The notes under the pieces are model-generated. The model was not told where the DNA came from. It did no database searches and saw only the letters and a list, made by a program, of their open reading frames with translations. A program made the translations under genes and the position numbers. A stretch of 64,000 nt of DNA, taken from assembly GCF_017591425.1 (NCBI RefSeq), contig NW_024465803.1, positions 62,001 through 126,000 of the forward strand, written 5' to 3'. Below are positions 48,310 through 60,999 of this stretch, one piece after another. How positions within the stretch are numbered: position 1 is the stretch's first letter; the number at the start of each line of letters is the position of its first letter. Source of the stretch: Ochotona curzoniae (taxonomy: Eukaryota; Chordata; Mammalia; Lagomorpha; Ochotonidae).

Positions 48310-48562
48310 CATTGTGTCATAGCAAGGCAAGTTGTCATGTGCCTCACTTCCAATCCAGCTCTAAGTTAATGTGATTTGGAAACACTGGAGATTGCTCAAG
48401 CACTTGAGTGGGAGACTCAAAAGGACCCCCTGGTTATTCTCTGACATGGTTCAGCACTTACCATTGTAACCAATGGAGAATCAATCAGCAGATTGCAGAC
48501 ATGTCTGTCTCTGTCTCTCATTCCCTTTCTGCAAATCAATCTTTAAAATAAATAAATAGATA
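48310..48562 (+). mobile_element. C-type SINE remnant
   Basis: CACTTCCAATCCAGCTC, GAGTGGGAGACTCAAAAGGA, AATAAATAAATAG tail. Third SINE in a row in the same orientation. Confidence 0.75.
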
Positions 48563-49400
48563 CTTTTAAATCTTTAATAAGAAAACAAGTAGCATATTTC
48601 GCTCTACACGCATTCCTGTAGGAACTCATGAATATAATACAGCCCCCAAATGCTACATAGCAGCATACGATTTCAGCAATTTTAATAAAGCAAAACTAGA
48701 AAGTTAATAAATAGATTTTTTGTATATTTGAAAACTGCTACTACTCCCAAATGTTGAGTGTTTATTTTCAGGTAGCTTTTAAATAATTTTCATTTAATCA
48801 TGTATTGTCAGTAAACACCATTTCAAAATTTGATATCCTACAATCATTAACAAATTCTTCATTTCCATATGAATCATGTAATAATAATCATGTCTTGATA
48901 TGGCATCAGAAAACATGGAAAGATTCAAGTGGCTTTTATAATTCCAATGTCTTATTTGTAACGGTATTATCTTCTTTCTCTCATACTTGCTTTTTCACTG
49001 TAGTTTAAATACCATTGTAAAGCTCCTAAAATATAATGTAAAGCAAGCTGAGAAATAAACAAACAACTTACTGAAGGTACGTTTGTGTTCTCCAGCCTGG
49101 GAAGCATTTAGTGGGCTGCAGGGCAACACCTGCAAGAGAGAGTGGAGAGAGGGAGCTATGAATTGGTATTGGTTGTCCCTAGTCTGCTTAAGGGTTCCTA
49201 CTGTGCTAAGCAATGTCAAGACAGGAAGCAGACTCAAAGACTGGAGACACAAAAGCCATCAGCTGTCTGGGGCAAGAACAGTGCTTTACAAATGCCAGGG
49301 AGCTTTCCTTGAACAGTATCAACAATGTCAATGAATGGCCGTGGTTATGTTCAAGTTATCAGTTGGTTAGTGCAAACAACTACTTCTTATTCTAAAATAA
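48563..49400. other. Unassigned; weak candidate 5' exon at 49072-49129 (minus)
   Basis: The minus strand has TTGCAG/G at 49130/49129 and A/GTAAGT at 49072/49071, bounding 58 bases that contain an ATG. It could be a leader exon of the KRAB gene 6.7 kb downstream, but the reading frame it would give does not join KRAB-A correctly. Otherwise nothing recognisable. Confidence 0.2.
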
Positions 49401-49407
49401 TGTTGCT

Positions 49408-49725
49408 TGGCCTGGCACTATAGCCTAGTGTCTAAAATTCTCACCATGGATGTACTGGGATCCCATAGGGATGCTGATTTATGTCCTGGCTGCTACATTT
49501 CCATTCCAGCACCCTGCTTAGGCCTGGAAAAGCATTCAAGGATGCCCCTCTGTCTTGGGATCCTGCATCTCCATGGAACTTGTAAGAAGTTCCTGGATCC
49601 TAGTATCAGAATGGCTCAGCTCAGGTCATTGTGGTTACTTTGGGTGTGAACCAGGTGATGGAAAAGCTTTGTCTCTGTCAATCCTTTTTTTATGCCTGAC
49701 TTTCTAATGAAAATATTAATAATAA
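49408..49725 (+). mobile_element. C-type SINE
   Basis: TTGGCCTGGCACTATAGCCT head, GGGATCCCATAGGGATG box, complete body. Confidence 0.9.
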
Positions 49726-50289
49726 AGTTACTGCGAAGTACTAACTTATTTTTCTAACAACTATTATTCAAATTACAAAATACTCTAGGAAAAACATCAT
49801 ATTGTCACTAAATAAAAACATTTAAAAATGCTTATGTGGCATTAAAGATTTCTCTATTTCTGCAGATGAGCTGCATAGGACTCCATGTAAGGCCTTCCAT
49901 TAGAACATTCATTGCTGTTAATACTAAAAATTCTACAGAAGGAAAATATTTCCCAATCAGAGTAATTTTGTCTAAATATAAATATAAAAAATGGATGTAA
50001 TACACATTTATTCTATACACCTTTCTAGTAATTGTTCCGAAAGAAACTTCTTCAGTCTTCAATTACATATCCCTAAACCTTCAGTTCCTAAACGTTCAGT
50101 AGCACTTGATTTTGCCATTTTATTTCCTTTTGCCCATAGGACATTCATAAATGTGACAGCAACATAGTTTGACAAGTGTTTTCATGTTACCTCATTAAAT
50201 AGCTGCATTATGGGACAGTCAGAGAAAACCATCAGTCTTGAAAGAGTGAACGTCATGATACAGGAGATTGGGCTGCTTGCTTGGGATAG
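49726..50289. other. No gene seen
   Basis: AT-rich spacer without recognisable features. Confidence 0.45.
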
Positions 50290-50525
50290 ATCACATATCA
50301 TCCCCAAATGCCTTGTTCATGTCTACTAGCTATGTAACAGTTCTTATGCAGTATACTGCTGTTGTGCCTGTAACACAATTGGTGAGTTCCAAGAGCCCCC
50401 TGGGAAACCTAGATGGAGTCTTGTTGCTGGGCTAAGCATGGCAGAGTCCTGTTCAAGTGAATCAACCAGCTGATGGAACTTCTCTCTTCTTTCTGCGATT
50501 TGTCTTTCAAACATACATAGTATTT
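50290..50525 (+). mobile_element. C-type SINE, very old
   Basis: Only the 3' half is convincing (GCTAAGCATGGCAGAG, GAATCAACCAGCTGATGGAA). Confidence 0.55.
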
Positions 50526-51454
50526 CTAAAAATGATTACACAGAAACATACTGTATCTAGAACAACATATTTTTTGTTGATTTGTGTATATATCTCGTTG
50601 AGTAACAGAATTAAATTTCAAATTCAATTAAGAGAATTTCAGGAAGACACTTCTACAACTGATATTTTTGCAGGTACATGGGCAATCTACTTCACTTTTG
50701 TCCCCCTTTTGTAATTTTATAACAAAATTCCATGTTCTCAGGGATTTCCCTTAACTCCTGGAACTGCTGCTAATGCAATATGCAAATAGCAGTCTAAAAC
50801 ACCATATCACAATGTGAGCTGCAAAGGTTAGTCTTTTTGACTCATTACTACTAAAAATATTCTTGTATACCTTTGCTGTCTGAAATTTTAAAAAATTAAT
50901 TCTTATTTAAAAAAAGAATTGATTTTTTAAAAATAGGAATTAATTAAAAATAATGTTTTAAATAATTCAAATTATAATCCCAGTCTTTAAAAAGAAAAAC
51001 ACGTTACATCAACCACCCCCAAAACTTTTGGATCTGCGACAATCATTTCAATTTTGGTAATTTAGATGTGATCATCCCTTACCATTACATTTATAATCAT
51101 GGAAATTTATAAATATGTAGCATAGCCTATAGAAGAAAATTAAGTTCAGTGTGATGTGAAGTTTGACATACTGAATACACATGAAATTTTTGAAATAATT
51201 CATTGTATCATTTTACAGTGCCAAAAATCATCTAAGTACTCTCAGAAAAGTTATGAATTTAACTCATTGTGCTTCATTATGTTCATCACCATGATCAATT
51301 TTCAATTATTTTTATCTTCTAAAAATAATTGTTATGACCATAGTGGTAAAGTTTCTGCTTGTGATTAATGCAATCCTGAGTGTCTGGTTTGAATCAAGCA
51401 CCACATCTGATTCAATTACAGCTGCCTGAATCCTGAAAAGGAGCTCTTTTTTTT
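50526..51454. other. AT-rich, no gene seen
   Basis: Includes a palindromic AT patch near 50885-50960 (TTAATTC and GAATTAATT arms). No coding. Confidence 0.45.
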
Positions 51455-52160
51455 TAACATTTAATTATTTCTGTTTGAAAGTTAGATACACAGAAAGGAG
51501 GAGAAACAGAGAGGAAGATCTTCCATCCATCAATTCACTCCTCAAGTGGTGCAGTTGCCAGCACTGTGCCAATTGTGCTGCAGGGTGCCAGAGAGATCAC
51601 TCTGGGCCCAAATGTAGAATGTGGGGAGGAGTCTGTAGTCCCCTAGCTTGGTGACAGCTGCTCCCACTATACTCCAGGAGCTATTACACTGAACGGGGAA
51701 AGTCAGGGGTTTTAAAGCTCTCATCCTCTGATCAGATTGAGAGCCATATGGTACAAGGAGTTTTAAGCAGGAAAGGAGTTACCAGAGGCTACAGTTGGTT
51801 AACTTATATAGCACAAAAATCGGCAGGAGAGGCCAGGTGTGCAGAACCTAGGGAGTAATTTCTAGGGCAAGGTGCACATTTCATGCCTAAAATTAACTTG
51901 AATGGGGCTGTCTGCTGTCAATTAACCTGATGAACAGGTGCAAGCCATCAATGAATTTACCACATTACAATCCAAAGCTGGGAAAACAGGAGCTTCTTGG
52001 GAGTTTCCCATGAGGGTGGCAGGGTCCCAAAGCTTTTTATGCTGTCCTTGACTACTTTACAGGTCACAAGCAGAGACCTGAGTGGGAAGCCTGGCTGCCA
52101 ATGTTAGAAATGGCTCAAGTGGCATCCAGCTGAGTCCAAGAGGATGACTTTTGTCCTCTT
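51455..52160 (-). mobile_element. C-type SINE split by a solo LTR
   Basis: Left part 51455-51573 and right part 51968-52160 are consecutive segments of one minus-strand SINE (GTTAGATACACAGAAAGGAG; then CCAAAGCTGGGAAAACAGGA and the GGCAGGGTCCCAAAGC body). Confidence 0.88.
51574..51967 (-). mobile_element. Solo LTR (394 bp) inserted in a SINE
   Basis: Flanked by CAAT at 51570-51573 and 51968-51971, a 4-bp duplication as made by class I elements. On the minus strand it starts TAATGTGG (probably TG changed to TA) and ends GCAGCACA. A TATATAAG box lies at about 51806 on the minus strand. No internal retroviral sequence is nearby. Confidence 0.75.
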
Positions 52161-52379
52161 GAAATACAGGTATCCAAATCACTTGCTAAACTTGCTCTGC
52201 TGCCATGTCTGCATCATTAACTCCCAATTTCAATTTGGCCTAATGTGCAACAAGATTTTGAATAGTGAACCGCCTTTTGAGAGTATTCTCTCTCACCATG
52301 TTCTATGCCCTTGCCTCTAAAACAAAAGCACAATAAATGGTATCAGAATCCTGTGGCTAACCATCCACCTCCAATGCTA

Positions 52380-52650
52380 ACATCCCATATGGGTGCTGCA
52401 TTGTGTTCACCTGCTCTACTTACAACCCAGTTCCCTACTATTGGCTAGGAAAGTAAGAAAGGATGGTTTAAGTCCTTGGACTTCTGGACTCATGTCAGAG
52501 CACTAAGAGAAACTTCAACCTAACCAGGACCAGTCCACCTACAGATAATGAGGCCATTTAGGGAGTGAACCACCAGATGGAAGATTCCTCTCTGTCTCTG
52601 CTTCCTTCTCTGCAAAGCCTCCTTTCAAATAAAAATACACTTTAAAATAA
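52380..52650 (+). mobile_element. C-type SINE, diverged
   Basis: CATCCCATATGGGTGC box and GGGAGTGAACCACCAGATGG towards an AATAAAAATACAC tail. Confidence 0.8.
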
Positions 52651-54917
52651 TTTATTTGAAAAAAATGCAAAAAAAGAAAAAATAGAAACCCGAAGTCACT
52701 GTAAATGTGCTTCTTTTTAATAGATTCACCCACAGTGGATGCTGCATATTGTGAAGATGGGATCTAGGTGTCCTCAGGATCAATAAATAGCCTCATCACC
52801 CTAGCAGGCCTTGGGCACATATCTCTCAGCACCGCTCAGACAGAGCATGGTTCTGGAAACAGGCAACTGAGGACAGAGAAAGCAGAAATGTTATCTGCTG
52901 TCAGTTAGCAGGAGGTGGAGGTCTGTGTTTTCAGCTACAATTGTCTGGAGTGCAGTTCCTACATGACATGGTCATGGTGGGGGAGGGAATTATCTGTTCT
53001 AGGTTCAAAAAAACATTGAGTCTCCCTGCCTTGATCAAATCTTGAATTTTCTTCAAATACATCTCTGTTTGCTGTCTCACTAACACCATTTTGAGACTGA
53101 CATCCTGTTAGCAGAGCACCAGTTTCTGTTCCAGCCATTCTTCTTCTGATCAATTTTTCAATAATATGCCAGAAATGGCACTGAATGATACCAGGGATTC
53201 GGCCCCTGATACTACATGGGAGACCCAAATGGGATTCTTTCCTCTGGATTGGACCTGGCCAACCCTGAAACTGAAGACCATGGGATTTTCGTGGGAGTGA
53301 ACTGGTGAATGTGGGGTTGTTTTGTGCTTTCCACTCTCTCATGAGTGCTTACATACTGAGAATTTACACATCTGTAATTGCCACCCAAGTAGGACACATT
53401 TGCTAGAAAATCATTAAATTCAATGATATATTTTTCATTAATGGCCCACATTATTTGTGGTTTTTGAGGCTTTGAATATATATTAAAAGTATAAGTTCTG
53501 TTAATTTTATAACTAGAATATAATTTTTTTTCTATCTTGTAAATGTCACCCTTAGTTCACTAAACTGGCAATATCAATGCATCTTGACAAAGAAACATAT
53601 GACAAATTTGAAAATTTTAACCATTATAATTGCTCACCAAAGATCATAAAACCAGCTTTGATTTAGCATTGGGTTAATTTAGTAGATAATATAAGAAAAC
53701 AAGCTAAATTAGGTAAAATTGTGCTACACTGATTTAAGGTTTATGCTTTTGGAAATGCATCCGTCCATGTTTCATTTAGTCCCAAGTACTACTTTCTAAT
53801 AACAGTCATTTAAAGTGTCAACAAACATAGGAAAACATTTGTCATTTTGACTGTTCATTTGGACAGTAATGTATAGGTTTTGCATTCCTTAAGTTCTTAA
53901 ATTTCATTTTGAATCTTAGAAACTACAAATACCTGATAGCACATATGTTCACTTTGATAACACTTAGCACTTCATTTCTTTTGTGCATTGCCATATGATT
54001 ACCTGCACAGGATCATCAATTATTTTCATAATGGTTATATACACAGATTTTTTTTTGTTCCATCTCAGTGTGTGGTGACTACAATTCATAATTTAACCAT
54101 ATGCAGGACACTGGAATGGAGGAATGGGTGTGCTCTAAAAACAAAGATAGATGGAAAGCCTGGGCACCTGGTTTACTCAGCTTATGCTGTATGTATACTC
54201 AGACACAGCACTGTACCTTATACTAGGATTCAAGTACATGTTAATCAAAAATCTCTAGAAGTTTAAAAATCAGAATCATCTCTTTGCATTAACAATGATC
54301 TATTTAGAGAAAATTTAACAGTCCCCCATTTACAGAACATAAAATATATTTTAAGGAATTAAGCACCTAATGGTAGATCACTGTCTCTAGGACTTGTATA
54401 AATGAAATAAATTAATAAGAATTATTTTTAAAATAAGAGTAAAAAATAATTTCAAAACAAGAATTGACAAGGATGTTTGGTGCAGCTTTGTACATGCAAT
54501 TTTGAGGAACACATGATTCTCTGCGGTGATTCTAAATAGAACAGCACATTATGTGAAGGAAAATCTCACAGAACAACAAGGGAAAGTACATGCCGACTGG
54601 GCAGCAGGGACAAGTCAACGCTGTAGTGTCAGTGCCAGGCCAGTGGGAACTGCTATGTGATCAGAGATCTCGGTGAACACTAGATGAAGAAAATAAAATG
54701 AAACCAAGTCCTAGAGAATCACAAAATAACTAAGTACACATGGAGGAAATGTTAGACTGCAATCCTCCTGCCCTACCAACACCACATACATAATCAGAAT
54801 TTATCCACAATTGGTAACCTAAGAATATTGCCCCGTATGTGAGAACACTTGCATGAATTAACATATGAGAAAGAAAAAGCAAGAAAAATGTTGTCACCAG
54901 TATCAAAAACTAAAGCA
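52651..54917. other. No gene identified; SINE-like traces near 53200-53320
   Basis: ACTACATGGGAGACCCAAAT and GGGAGTGAACTGGTGAATGT hint at a heavily eroded SINE. The rest (53350-54917) is AT-rich without recognisable content. Confidence 0.4.
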
Positions 54918-55215
54918 ATGGCCAGCATTGCGGTGTATAATATGTAAAGATGCCAATTGCAACACCAGCATCCAATATGGAATTAGCTGTTACACTTCCA
55001 ACCCAGCTCCATGTTAATCTCCTTGCAAAAGCTGTGGAAGATTATCCAAGTGCCTGGGCCCTGATCACCCACATGGAAGACCTGGAGGCAGCTGCAGGCT
55101 CCAGGACTCAGCTTGCTCCAGCACTGGTCATTTTAGTTATCTGTGATGTGAACCAAAGGGCAGAATATCTCTGCCTCTTATGTTGAAACTCTCAATTGAA
55201 AATAAACAAATAAAA
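54918..55215 (+). mobile_element. C-type SINE, diverged
   Basis: GCATCCAATATGGAATTAGC, CCCAGCTCCATGTTAATCTC, CCCACATGGAAGACCTGGAG in order. Confidence 0.8.
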
Positions 55216-55261
55216 CAAACAATAAGTAATAATAAGAAGAAAATTAGCAAATAGACATTTT

Positions 55262-55515
55262 TAAGCTTTAGTTATTTATTTGAAGGCAGGGAGAAAGAGA
55301 TCCATCTTCTGCTGAACTAAATGGCAGCACTTTCTGGGCCAAATAAAAGCAAGGAAATTAGAGGTTCTGGGTGTCCCACTGAGGGGCAGGAGCCCAAGCA
55401 TTTGGGACATGTAAGGCTTCATTTCCAGATTTTATAATGAGGAGCAGAATTATAAGTGAAGCAGCCAGACCTTTAACCAATACACAGGTAGCAGCTTGAC
55501 TTACTCTGATACCAC
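55262..55515 (-). mobile_element. C-type SINE, diverged
   Basis: TTTATTTGAAGGCAGGGAGA start and CAGAATTATAAGTGAAGCAG toward a head-like end at 55515. Confidence 0.6.
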
Positions 55516-56299
55516 ACTACTGAAAAATACAGATTATAAATCACAAGCATAAATCACCAAACTGTACTGGAATTTAGTCACCTCTGGGGATAGAAGATCA
55601 AAGAGACCAAGACCTGAAATGACAATGGCTTTTTTTTTCTCAATAAGTATGGAATTTACATTATTTCCAATCTTACTGAGACTTGCAGAAAATAAAGTTG
55701 TCAAGAATTTACTTTTCTTTCTATGAGACCATTGCAAAAATTCAGGTTCCATGCAAGAGAACAAAGCTGAAACACCCAAATCAGGGCACAGCATTCCTGC
55801 AAAAGTAAGCAAACTGTGAATCAAAGCACCAGGACATGACAGAGAATGAGCTCTGGGAAGCAGCCTGCTTACACTTCACACGGAGACCCACACTCAGCAG
55901 CTTCCCCACGTTTGCAGGACTTGGGAATCACTCTCACTGAGGACACAGTAGGGGGTCACCGTAGTGACTGAGAGAATCCTAAGCAGGCAGAAATGTGACA
56001 GTGTGGACCTGGGAACTCCTCACAGCCTGCAGTGTCTCCTCCAGAATCAGCCCTCTGCTGCAACCACACATTCAAAACCAAGTGAAGGTTGTGGCCTCTG
56101 TGATTTTAACACCAGATGTGCTTTGTTGGCTTAATACCAATTTATTACCAACAATTAATCACAAAACAATTCAATTATCTCATCATCTGCAATTAGTAGA
56201 TGTCTCAGGGTCAAGGGTCAATCTCTATACACAAGTGCAGGTTAATGTTAGGAGATAGCAAATGTCAGATCCTTCTAGACTTTAGTCCTCTTTAAGAAA
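55516..56299. other. No gene identified
   Basis: A 96-codon minus-strand frame (55534-55824) has an acceptor-like TACTTTTGCAG just inside it, but no known domain. 55840-56080 is somewhat GC-richer. Nothing else seen. Confidence 0.35.
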
Positions 56300-56447
56300 T
56301 TATCTGGTTGCAGAGTGCAGTATCCTTGCAGCTGAAATACTCCCTTTACATGGGCCATGATCCCATATATGTACCAGGTCTAATCTGAGTGACCCTGCCT
56401 CCCATTCAACTGCCTGCCTATAAAGACAGCAAAAAGCCTTGGTACAC
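56300..56447 (+). mobile_element. C-type SINE, 5' half (interrupted by the provirus)
   Basis: TGATCCCATATATGTACCAG and AAAAAGCCTTGGTACAC; the 3' half resumes at 62403 beyond the provirus. Confidence 0.9.
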
Positions 56448-56906
56448 TGTCAGGAGCCGTGTACTATAGCCACACTGAAGCCATTTTGAATATAGAACTA
56501 TGGGCCAGTGGAAAATCCCTGGCTGGCTAGATGCTTGAGAAAGAAGTTATGAAACTAATCACACGCTTAGCTTCAATTGTTTGTAGCAACTGTTTTAGAA
56601 TATGATTTATGCTGTACCTGCCGACATCTTGTTACTGATTACCTATGCTATTGTTGATATGTTGGTTACTATTGTGGATATGGTGGATGCTCAAGAACAA
56701 TCGGTCTGGAGACCATGGCTTGCATCCTAGTTTCTCCTTTCCTCCCTGAGCCTTAGTTACTGAAGAGTATAAAAACCCACAATTAAAATCAATAAACTGA
56801 CAGCTTGATCAGACATCCTGTCTTGCTGTCCATTCTTCGTCTCTCTTGTCCCCCAATCTCTCCTAGGTGGATGCGACCCCCATTGACTGTCCTGCTGGAC
56901 GGGACA
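56448..56906 (+). repeat. 5' LTR of the class II provirus
   Basis: Starts TGTCAGGAGCCGTG, ends GGACGGGACA. TATAAAAA at 56768-56775 and the AATAAA polyadenylation signal at 56791-56796 define U3/R/U5. Identical to the 3' LTR up to 56685, then 12 differences to the end. Confidence 0.97.
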
Positions 56907-56909
56907 ATC

Positions 56910-56927
56910 TGGCGCCCAACGTGGCTG
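56910..56927 (+). promoter_or_regulatory. Primer binding site, tRNA-Lys type
   Basis: TGGCGCCCAACGTGGCTG starts three bases after the LTR. The first 15 bases fit the tRNA-Lys(1,2) site used by betaretroviruses and lentiviruses such as visna. Confidence 0.88.
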
Positions 56928-57080
56928 GTGTGCAGACCACTGACAGGGAGATCGCCACGCAATAGGAGAGGCCTCTCAAAGTGGTGTTGAGTAGAACACC
57001 GAGTGAGCAGTTTCACGGTTGACCCGCCGGAAGTCGTGCTCGGGAAATTCGTGGCGCAAATCTTACGGGGTTAAGGTAAG

Positions 57081-57245
57081 ATGGGACAAGCATTATCACA
57101 GCAAGAACTATTCTTGCAAGGTTTTATCAGTCTTATAGACTTATTCAAGACACGAGGAATTTGGGTGATTAAAAAAGACCTCAAAACCTTTTTGGATTTT
57201 GTTGGTCAGATTTTCCCCTGGCATCCCCAGGAAGGTTCTATATAA
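57081..57245 (+). pseudogene. Truncated gag start (matrix N-terminus), 54 codons
   Basis: Begins MGQALSQQELFLQGFISLID, with glycine at position 2 as for myristoylation, and continues DLKTFLDFVGQIFPWHPQEG, the pattern of a betaretroviral matrix domain. A TAA at 57243-57245 ends it, and the sequence after it is A/T-rich with no further gag. A good splice donor (AAG/GTAAGA, 57075/57076) lies just before the ATG, so spliced transcripts would skip it. Whether the peptide is made or the start is kept for RNA packaging is unknown. Confidence 0.8.
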
Positions 57246-60200
57246 GTCATTTAAGGTTTATATAAAAAAACAAAAAACAAAAAAAAATGTGTTCTTTAAC
57301 TTGATTTAACAAAAGTAATCTGATATAGAGTGGTCCAAATCCACTGTTAAATTAACCTAAAGCATGAGATGAATTATGTGTGCTTGTTTTACAAAATATC
57401 TCCAGGTTAAAGTATTCCAAAGAAGAGGTTGGAAGTTGCAAATGATTTAATAGTTATGTGTCTCTGTTCTGACATGTTTGGTGTTTGTGTTTATGTTTGT
57501 TTTGTCAATATTGTTGGTGTTCTATTATTTTTGTCCGGACAAAAACTAAATTTTGTTTTAATACTCTTCCTCCAGTTGTGTCTTTGTCTTAAATTGTTAA
57601 GTTGTTGTTCTTGTTCTGAATTGGGTGCGTGTGTGACTGACTGACAGACCAGTTGGGATGGACCATAACTAACCTACTTTTTCTCTCGTGGTAAATAATT
57701 TTAGAGAGGTTTAACAAATTTAACAGGACCTGGCCAGAACAGACTCCCCACCTCCACTGGGGAAATGTTCTTGTGTCATTTTCTTGCTGTTTGGTCTTCA
57801 ACTTACAGTGTTGTCCTTGCATTAAGTCTAACATACACTATTTAACATGTTCAGTTAAATGCTAAAGGTACTTTTTGTTTAACTCATTTAGACCTCTAAA
57901 TTCTTCATAGTCTCATAAATTTGAGGGTTCTAGTAGGATCCCTGGAACTCTCAAAGATTGAGACAAAATCTGAATAATGTACTTGTCAATTAAAATAATT
58001 TGGATTATAATCTCACAATATTATAAAATTATGTTTAATTTGTTGCATCATATATGCTATTAAAGTAAATGAATATTTATGCTTATTGGTTCAAATGTTT
58101 CCTATTCATAAAATTGATTCAGATTGTAAATTACTTGTATTCTTATTTACAAGGAAGTATGTGAGATTTTGCCTTGCAGGAGAATAATGAATTCTTTAAA
58201 GATGCATAAATAAAACTGCTCATAATGTGTATATTTTCTGAATGCTTTCCTTTAAAACAATGGAATAGAAGTCTGATTCCTTGTGAAAAACAACAGTGTT
58301 TTAAATCTCCTGTAAGTTATTTTCATCTTATTAATAACTAAACCTGTTATCTAGCTTCAGTAAATTCCAAGGTAGTCTCTCAAGACAACAGCCAAACTGA
58401 AGTTTTTTCAGCTCTTTTAACTTCAATAAAACAGAAGCTAAAGAAAAGCTCCAGGCCCATCAGCCATAAAACAAGGAAGAAACATGCTTGGAGTCTGCGC
58501 TTTGAAGAATTTGGGACTTTGACTTTGTCCCCGTTGTGGTAATTCTTATCTGCCTTCATTTAAAAAAAAAAAATTCCAAATCAGCTAAAAGAAGGTTGTT
58601 TGAAAAAACTTTTCTTTCCTGGTTTTAAAATAAATTTGTGCTAAAATATGTTTCCATGAATTAGGAGAAATGGTTAAAAATTGTTTAAAGCATTGTATTT
58701 AAAAGTTAGTATGCTTTTATTTAGAAAATGTCTTAAGAAAAGTTGAGGAATAAATCTTATAAGCTTTACATATAATTGGCTATAATTTTAAAGATACTAT
58801 TACAACATTGTTTAAGTTTTTAACATTAATACCTAATACAGCTGATGTTAGAATTGATACCTGTGTTCAAAAAGTTTTTGAAGTGTGCATACACAGAAAT
58901 GCTAGTAAATATCTAAAGATAAAAATATCTCCAATTTTGAAAGCTGTTAAAAAAAAATTTGAAGCACTGAATTTTAGGTAGTCTCTGTTTAACTGGTGAA
59001 TTTATCAATTGTCTATCCAGCTTCAGTAAGCTCTATTCTTATTCCAACTTTTGAATTTGTTAAAGTTCTGAAAAAGTTATGAGATAATTTTATACAGTAA
59101 TTCCTGTGTTTAAGGTTATATTTCCATTTAGGTGATTGACTAAGGAAATATACATTTTGCCTTTCAGTTAGGTAATCCCTTGGGTTCTGTATATTGTCTT
59201 TGTTAAATTCTCATGATTTAAAAAAAAAAAACTGTGTTTAAAATGTTTGGGTGATCATTTATAAGTGATAAAAAAAATTTTTTTTGATCTATTGCTGTTT
59301 GAATCAGTCTGATTAAGTGGGTGGTTATTATAATGAGAAATCTTTGATCAAATACTTTAAGGCCTCTTGGCATAATTAATAGACTTAACTCTTCTGGTTC
59401 TGGGATTTCTAATAAATAAATAAATAAATAAAATAATAAAAATTTGAGGGGGCAGGGAGAATTGCAGAAAAGACATTGGGAAACCTTGCCAGTGGGGAGC
59501 CACAACTAGATACAATCCTGCCAGAAAGGCTAGATCTAAAAAGTACAAGAGTGTGTAAAATCCTATAGGTCATATCACAGCGCCAAACATAGAGACTTCG
59601 TATTCTAGAATTCCAGCAGACCTATTGTATCCATTAAAGCTAAAGTTTAATTGTAAACTATAGGTATGGTTTATTAAGACTACTAAGAGCAATAATAATA
59701 ATAATAATAATTCTAAAAAATTGGTAATTTTAACACACTTAAGAGAATTCTCAAGTAGCTCTTACAAGCTGTTGTTTCATGTGTGTTACCTAATACGCAT
59801 GTGCATGTTTATGAATGAGAATTGCTAAGCTAAGTCCTTTTTTTAAAAAAAAATGTATAATATGTATAAAATATAATGTATAATATGTATAAAAGAGCAT
59901 AATTAGGCTCTTAGAGAGTCATGTCCATTATTGTTTTCCCAGGACCTACAAGATCTGTTCAGCTCAATAGTTTAACATGATTTCAAATGCATTCACTGCT
60001 AGGGTACAGTTTGAAGACTGGCCATGGGAACCCAAATCCACATAAGTTAAATGGAAAACATATGGGTATATGTATGTAAGTGTTTAATGATAACTCAGAT
60101 CTCAGAGAATGTTAAAATGCTAACATGGGAAGCAGCTCTTACAGCAGACTCATAGACTGACAATTTTGAGTAACACTCAGTGGCCTCAGAATCAGCCCAA

Positions 60201-60990
60201 AAGGCATTCTGGTCTGACAGGAGAGCCAGCAAGAGAACAAGCATATCGGGTGTGGAATCCCAGGACACTGCTGCTAAGAGTGTCCCTCTGTGAAGGACCT
60301 CAGTGGTCCACACCCCAGTGCAAAGAAGCAGCCATCAAGGACAGTTGTGCTCTTCTCTCAATGGAGGAGAGAACTTCCACTTTGTGTGTGATCTTGTCTA
60401 ATAGGGTTGTTGTGGATTCAAGAGGCTTCCACAGCCTAAACACCATTTGTCTGGAACCTCAGGTGATCACTGACATCACACATAAGAGTGCTAATTTGTT
60501 AAATCCACTAGAGTCACTGTGTACACTGTCTTCCAATGCAGGAGCTATATATTCAGAGTCATAGTAAAATTAATATTATACCTTGCTGTATTTTAGTATA
60601 AAGATTTATCATCTCAGTTTTGTTATGTCTGAATATTTAACTCTTTTGCTCTAAGAAGTCAACTTGCATTTACCTGTCCTGTGATGGGCTTATATCCTGA
60701 TGCTGTATGCTAATCCTTGCACTGTGCCTTCTGATTGATCTAGGTTAGCAGTTTTATGCAGCTCAGAAGTTTCATGTGTTCCATTGAGCTTATTGGGTAT
60801 GTTCCAAAATTTGAGACTTAAAGAAGTTAATTTAGACAGATACAAATCTAGTCCATAGTCTTAAATTAATGTTCACTCTGACAAAAGTTGAAACCTAACA
60901 ATTCTTTTACATCTAAGTTCTGATGTTCAAATATTCAAACTGCTAACTGAACTCACAACATGCTAGGCTGGGAAGAGTTATAACTATGTT
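57246..60990 (+). other. Non-coding internal region of the provirus
   Basis: About 3.7 kb, A/T-rich, with AAATAAAT and AATAAT microsatellites (59401-59436, 59690-59711). No capsid, protease, RT or integrase motifs on either strand. The longest plus-strand frame is 132 codons (60166-60564), slightly GC-richer, with no recognisable domain. Origin unknown. Confidence 0.7.
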
Positions 60991-60999
60991 ATGTTTTGC

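Noticed and set aside
49072..49129. Start-codon exon of the KRAB gene
   Set aside because: Splice-site-like edges, but the frame from its ATG does not enter KRAB-A correctly; could only be a non-coding leader.
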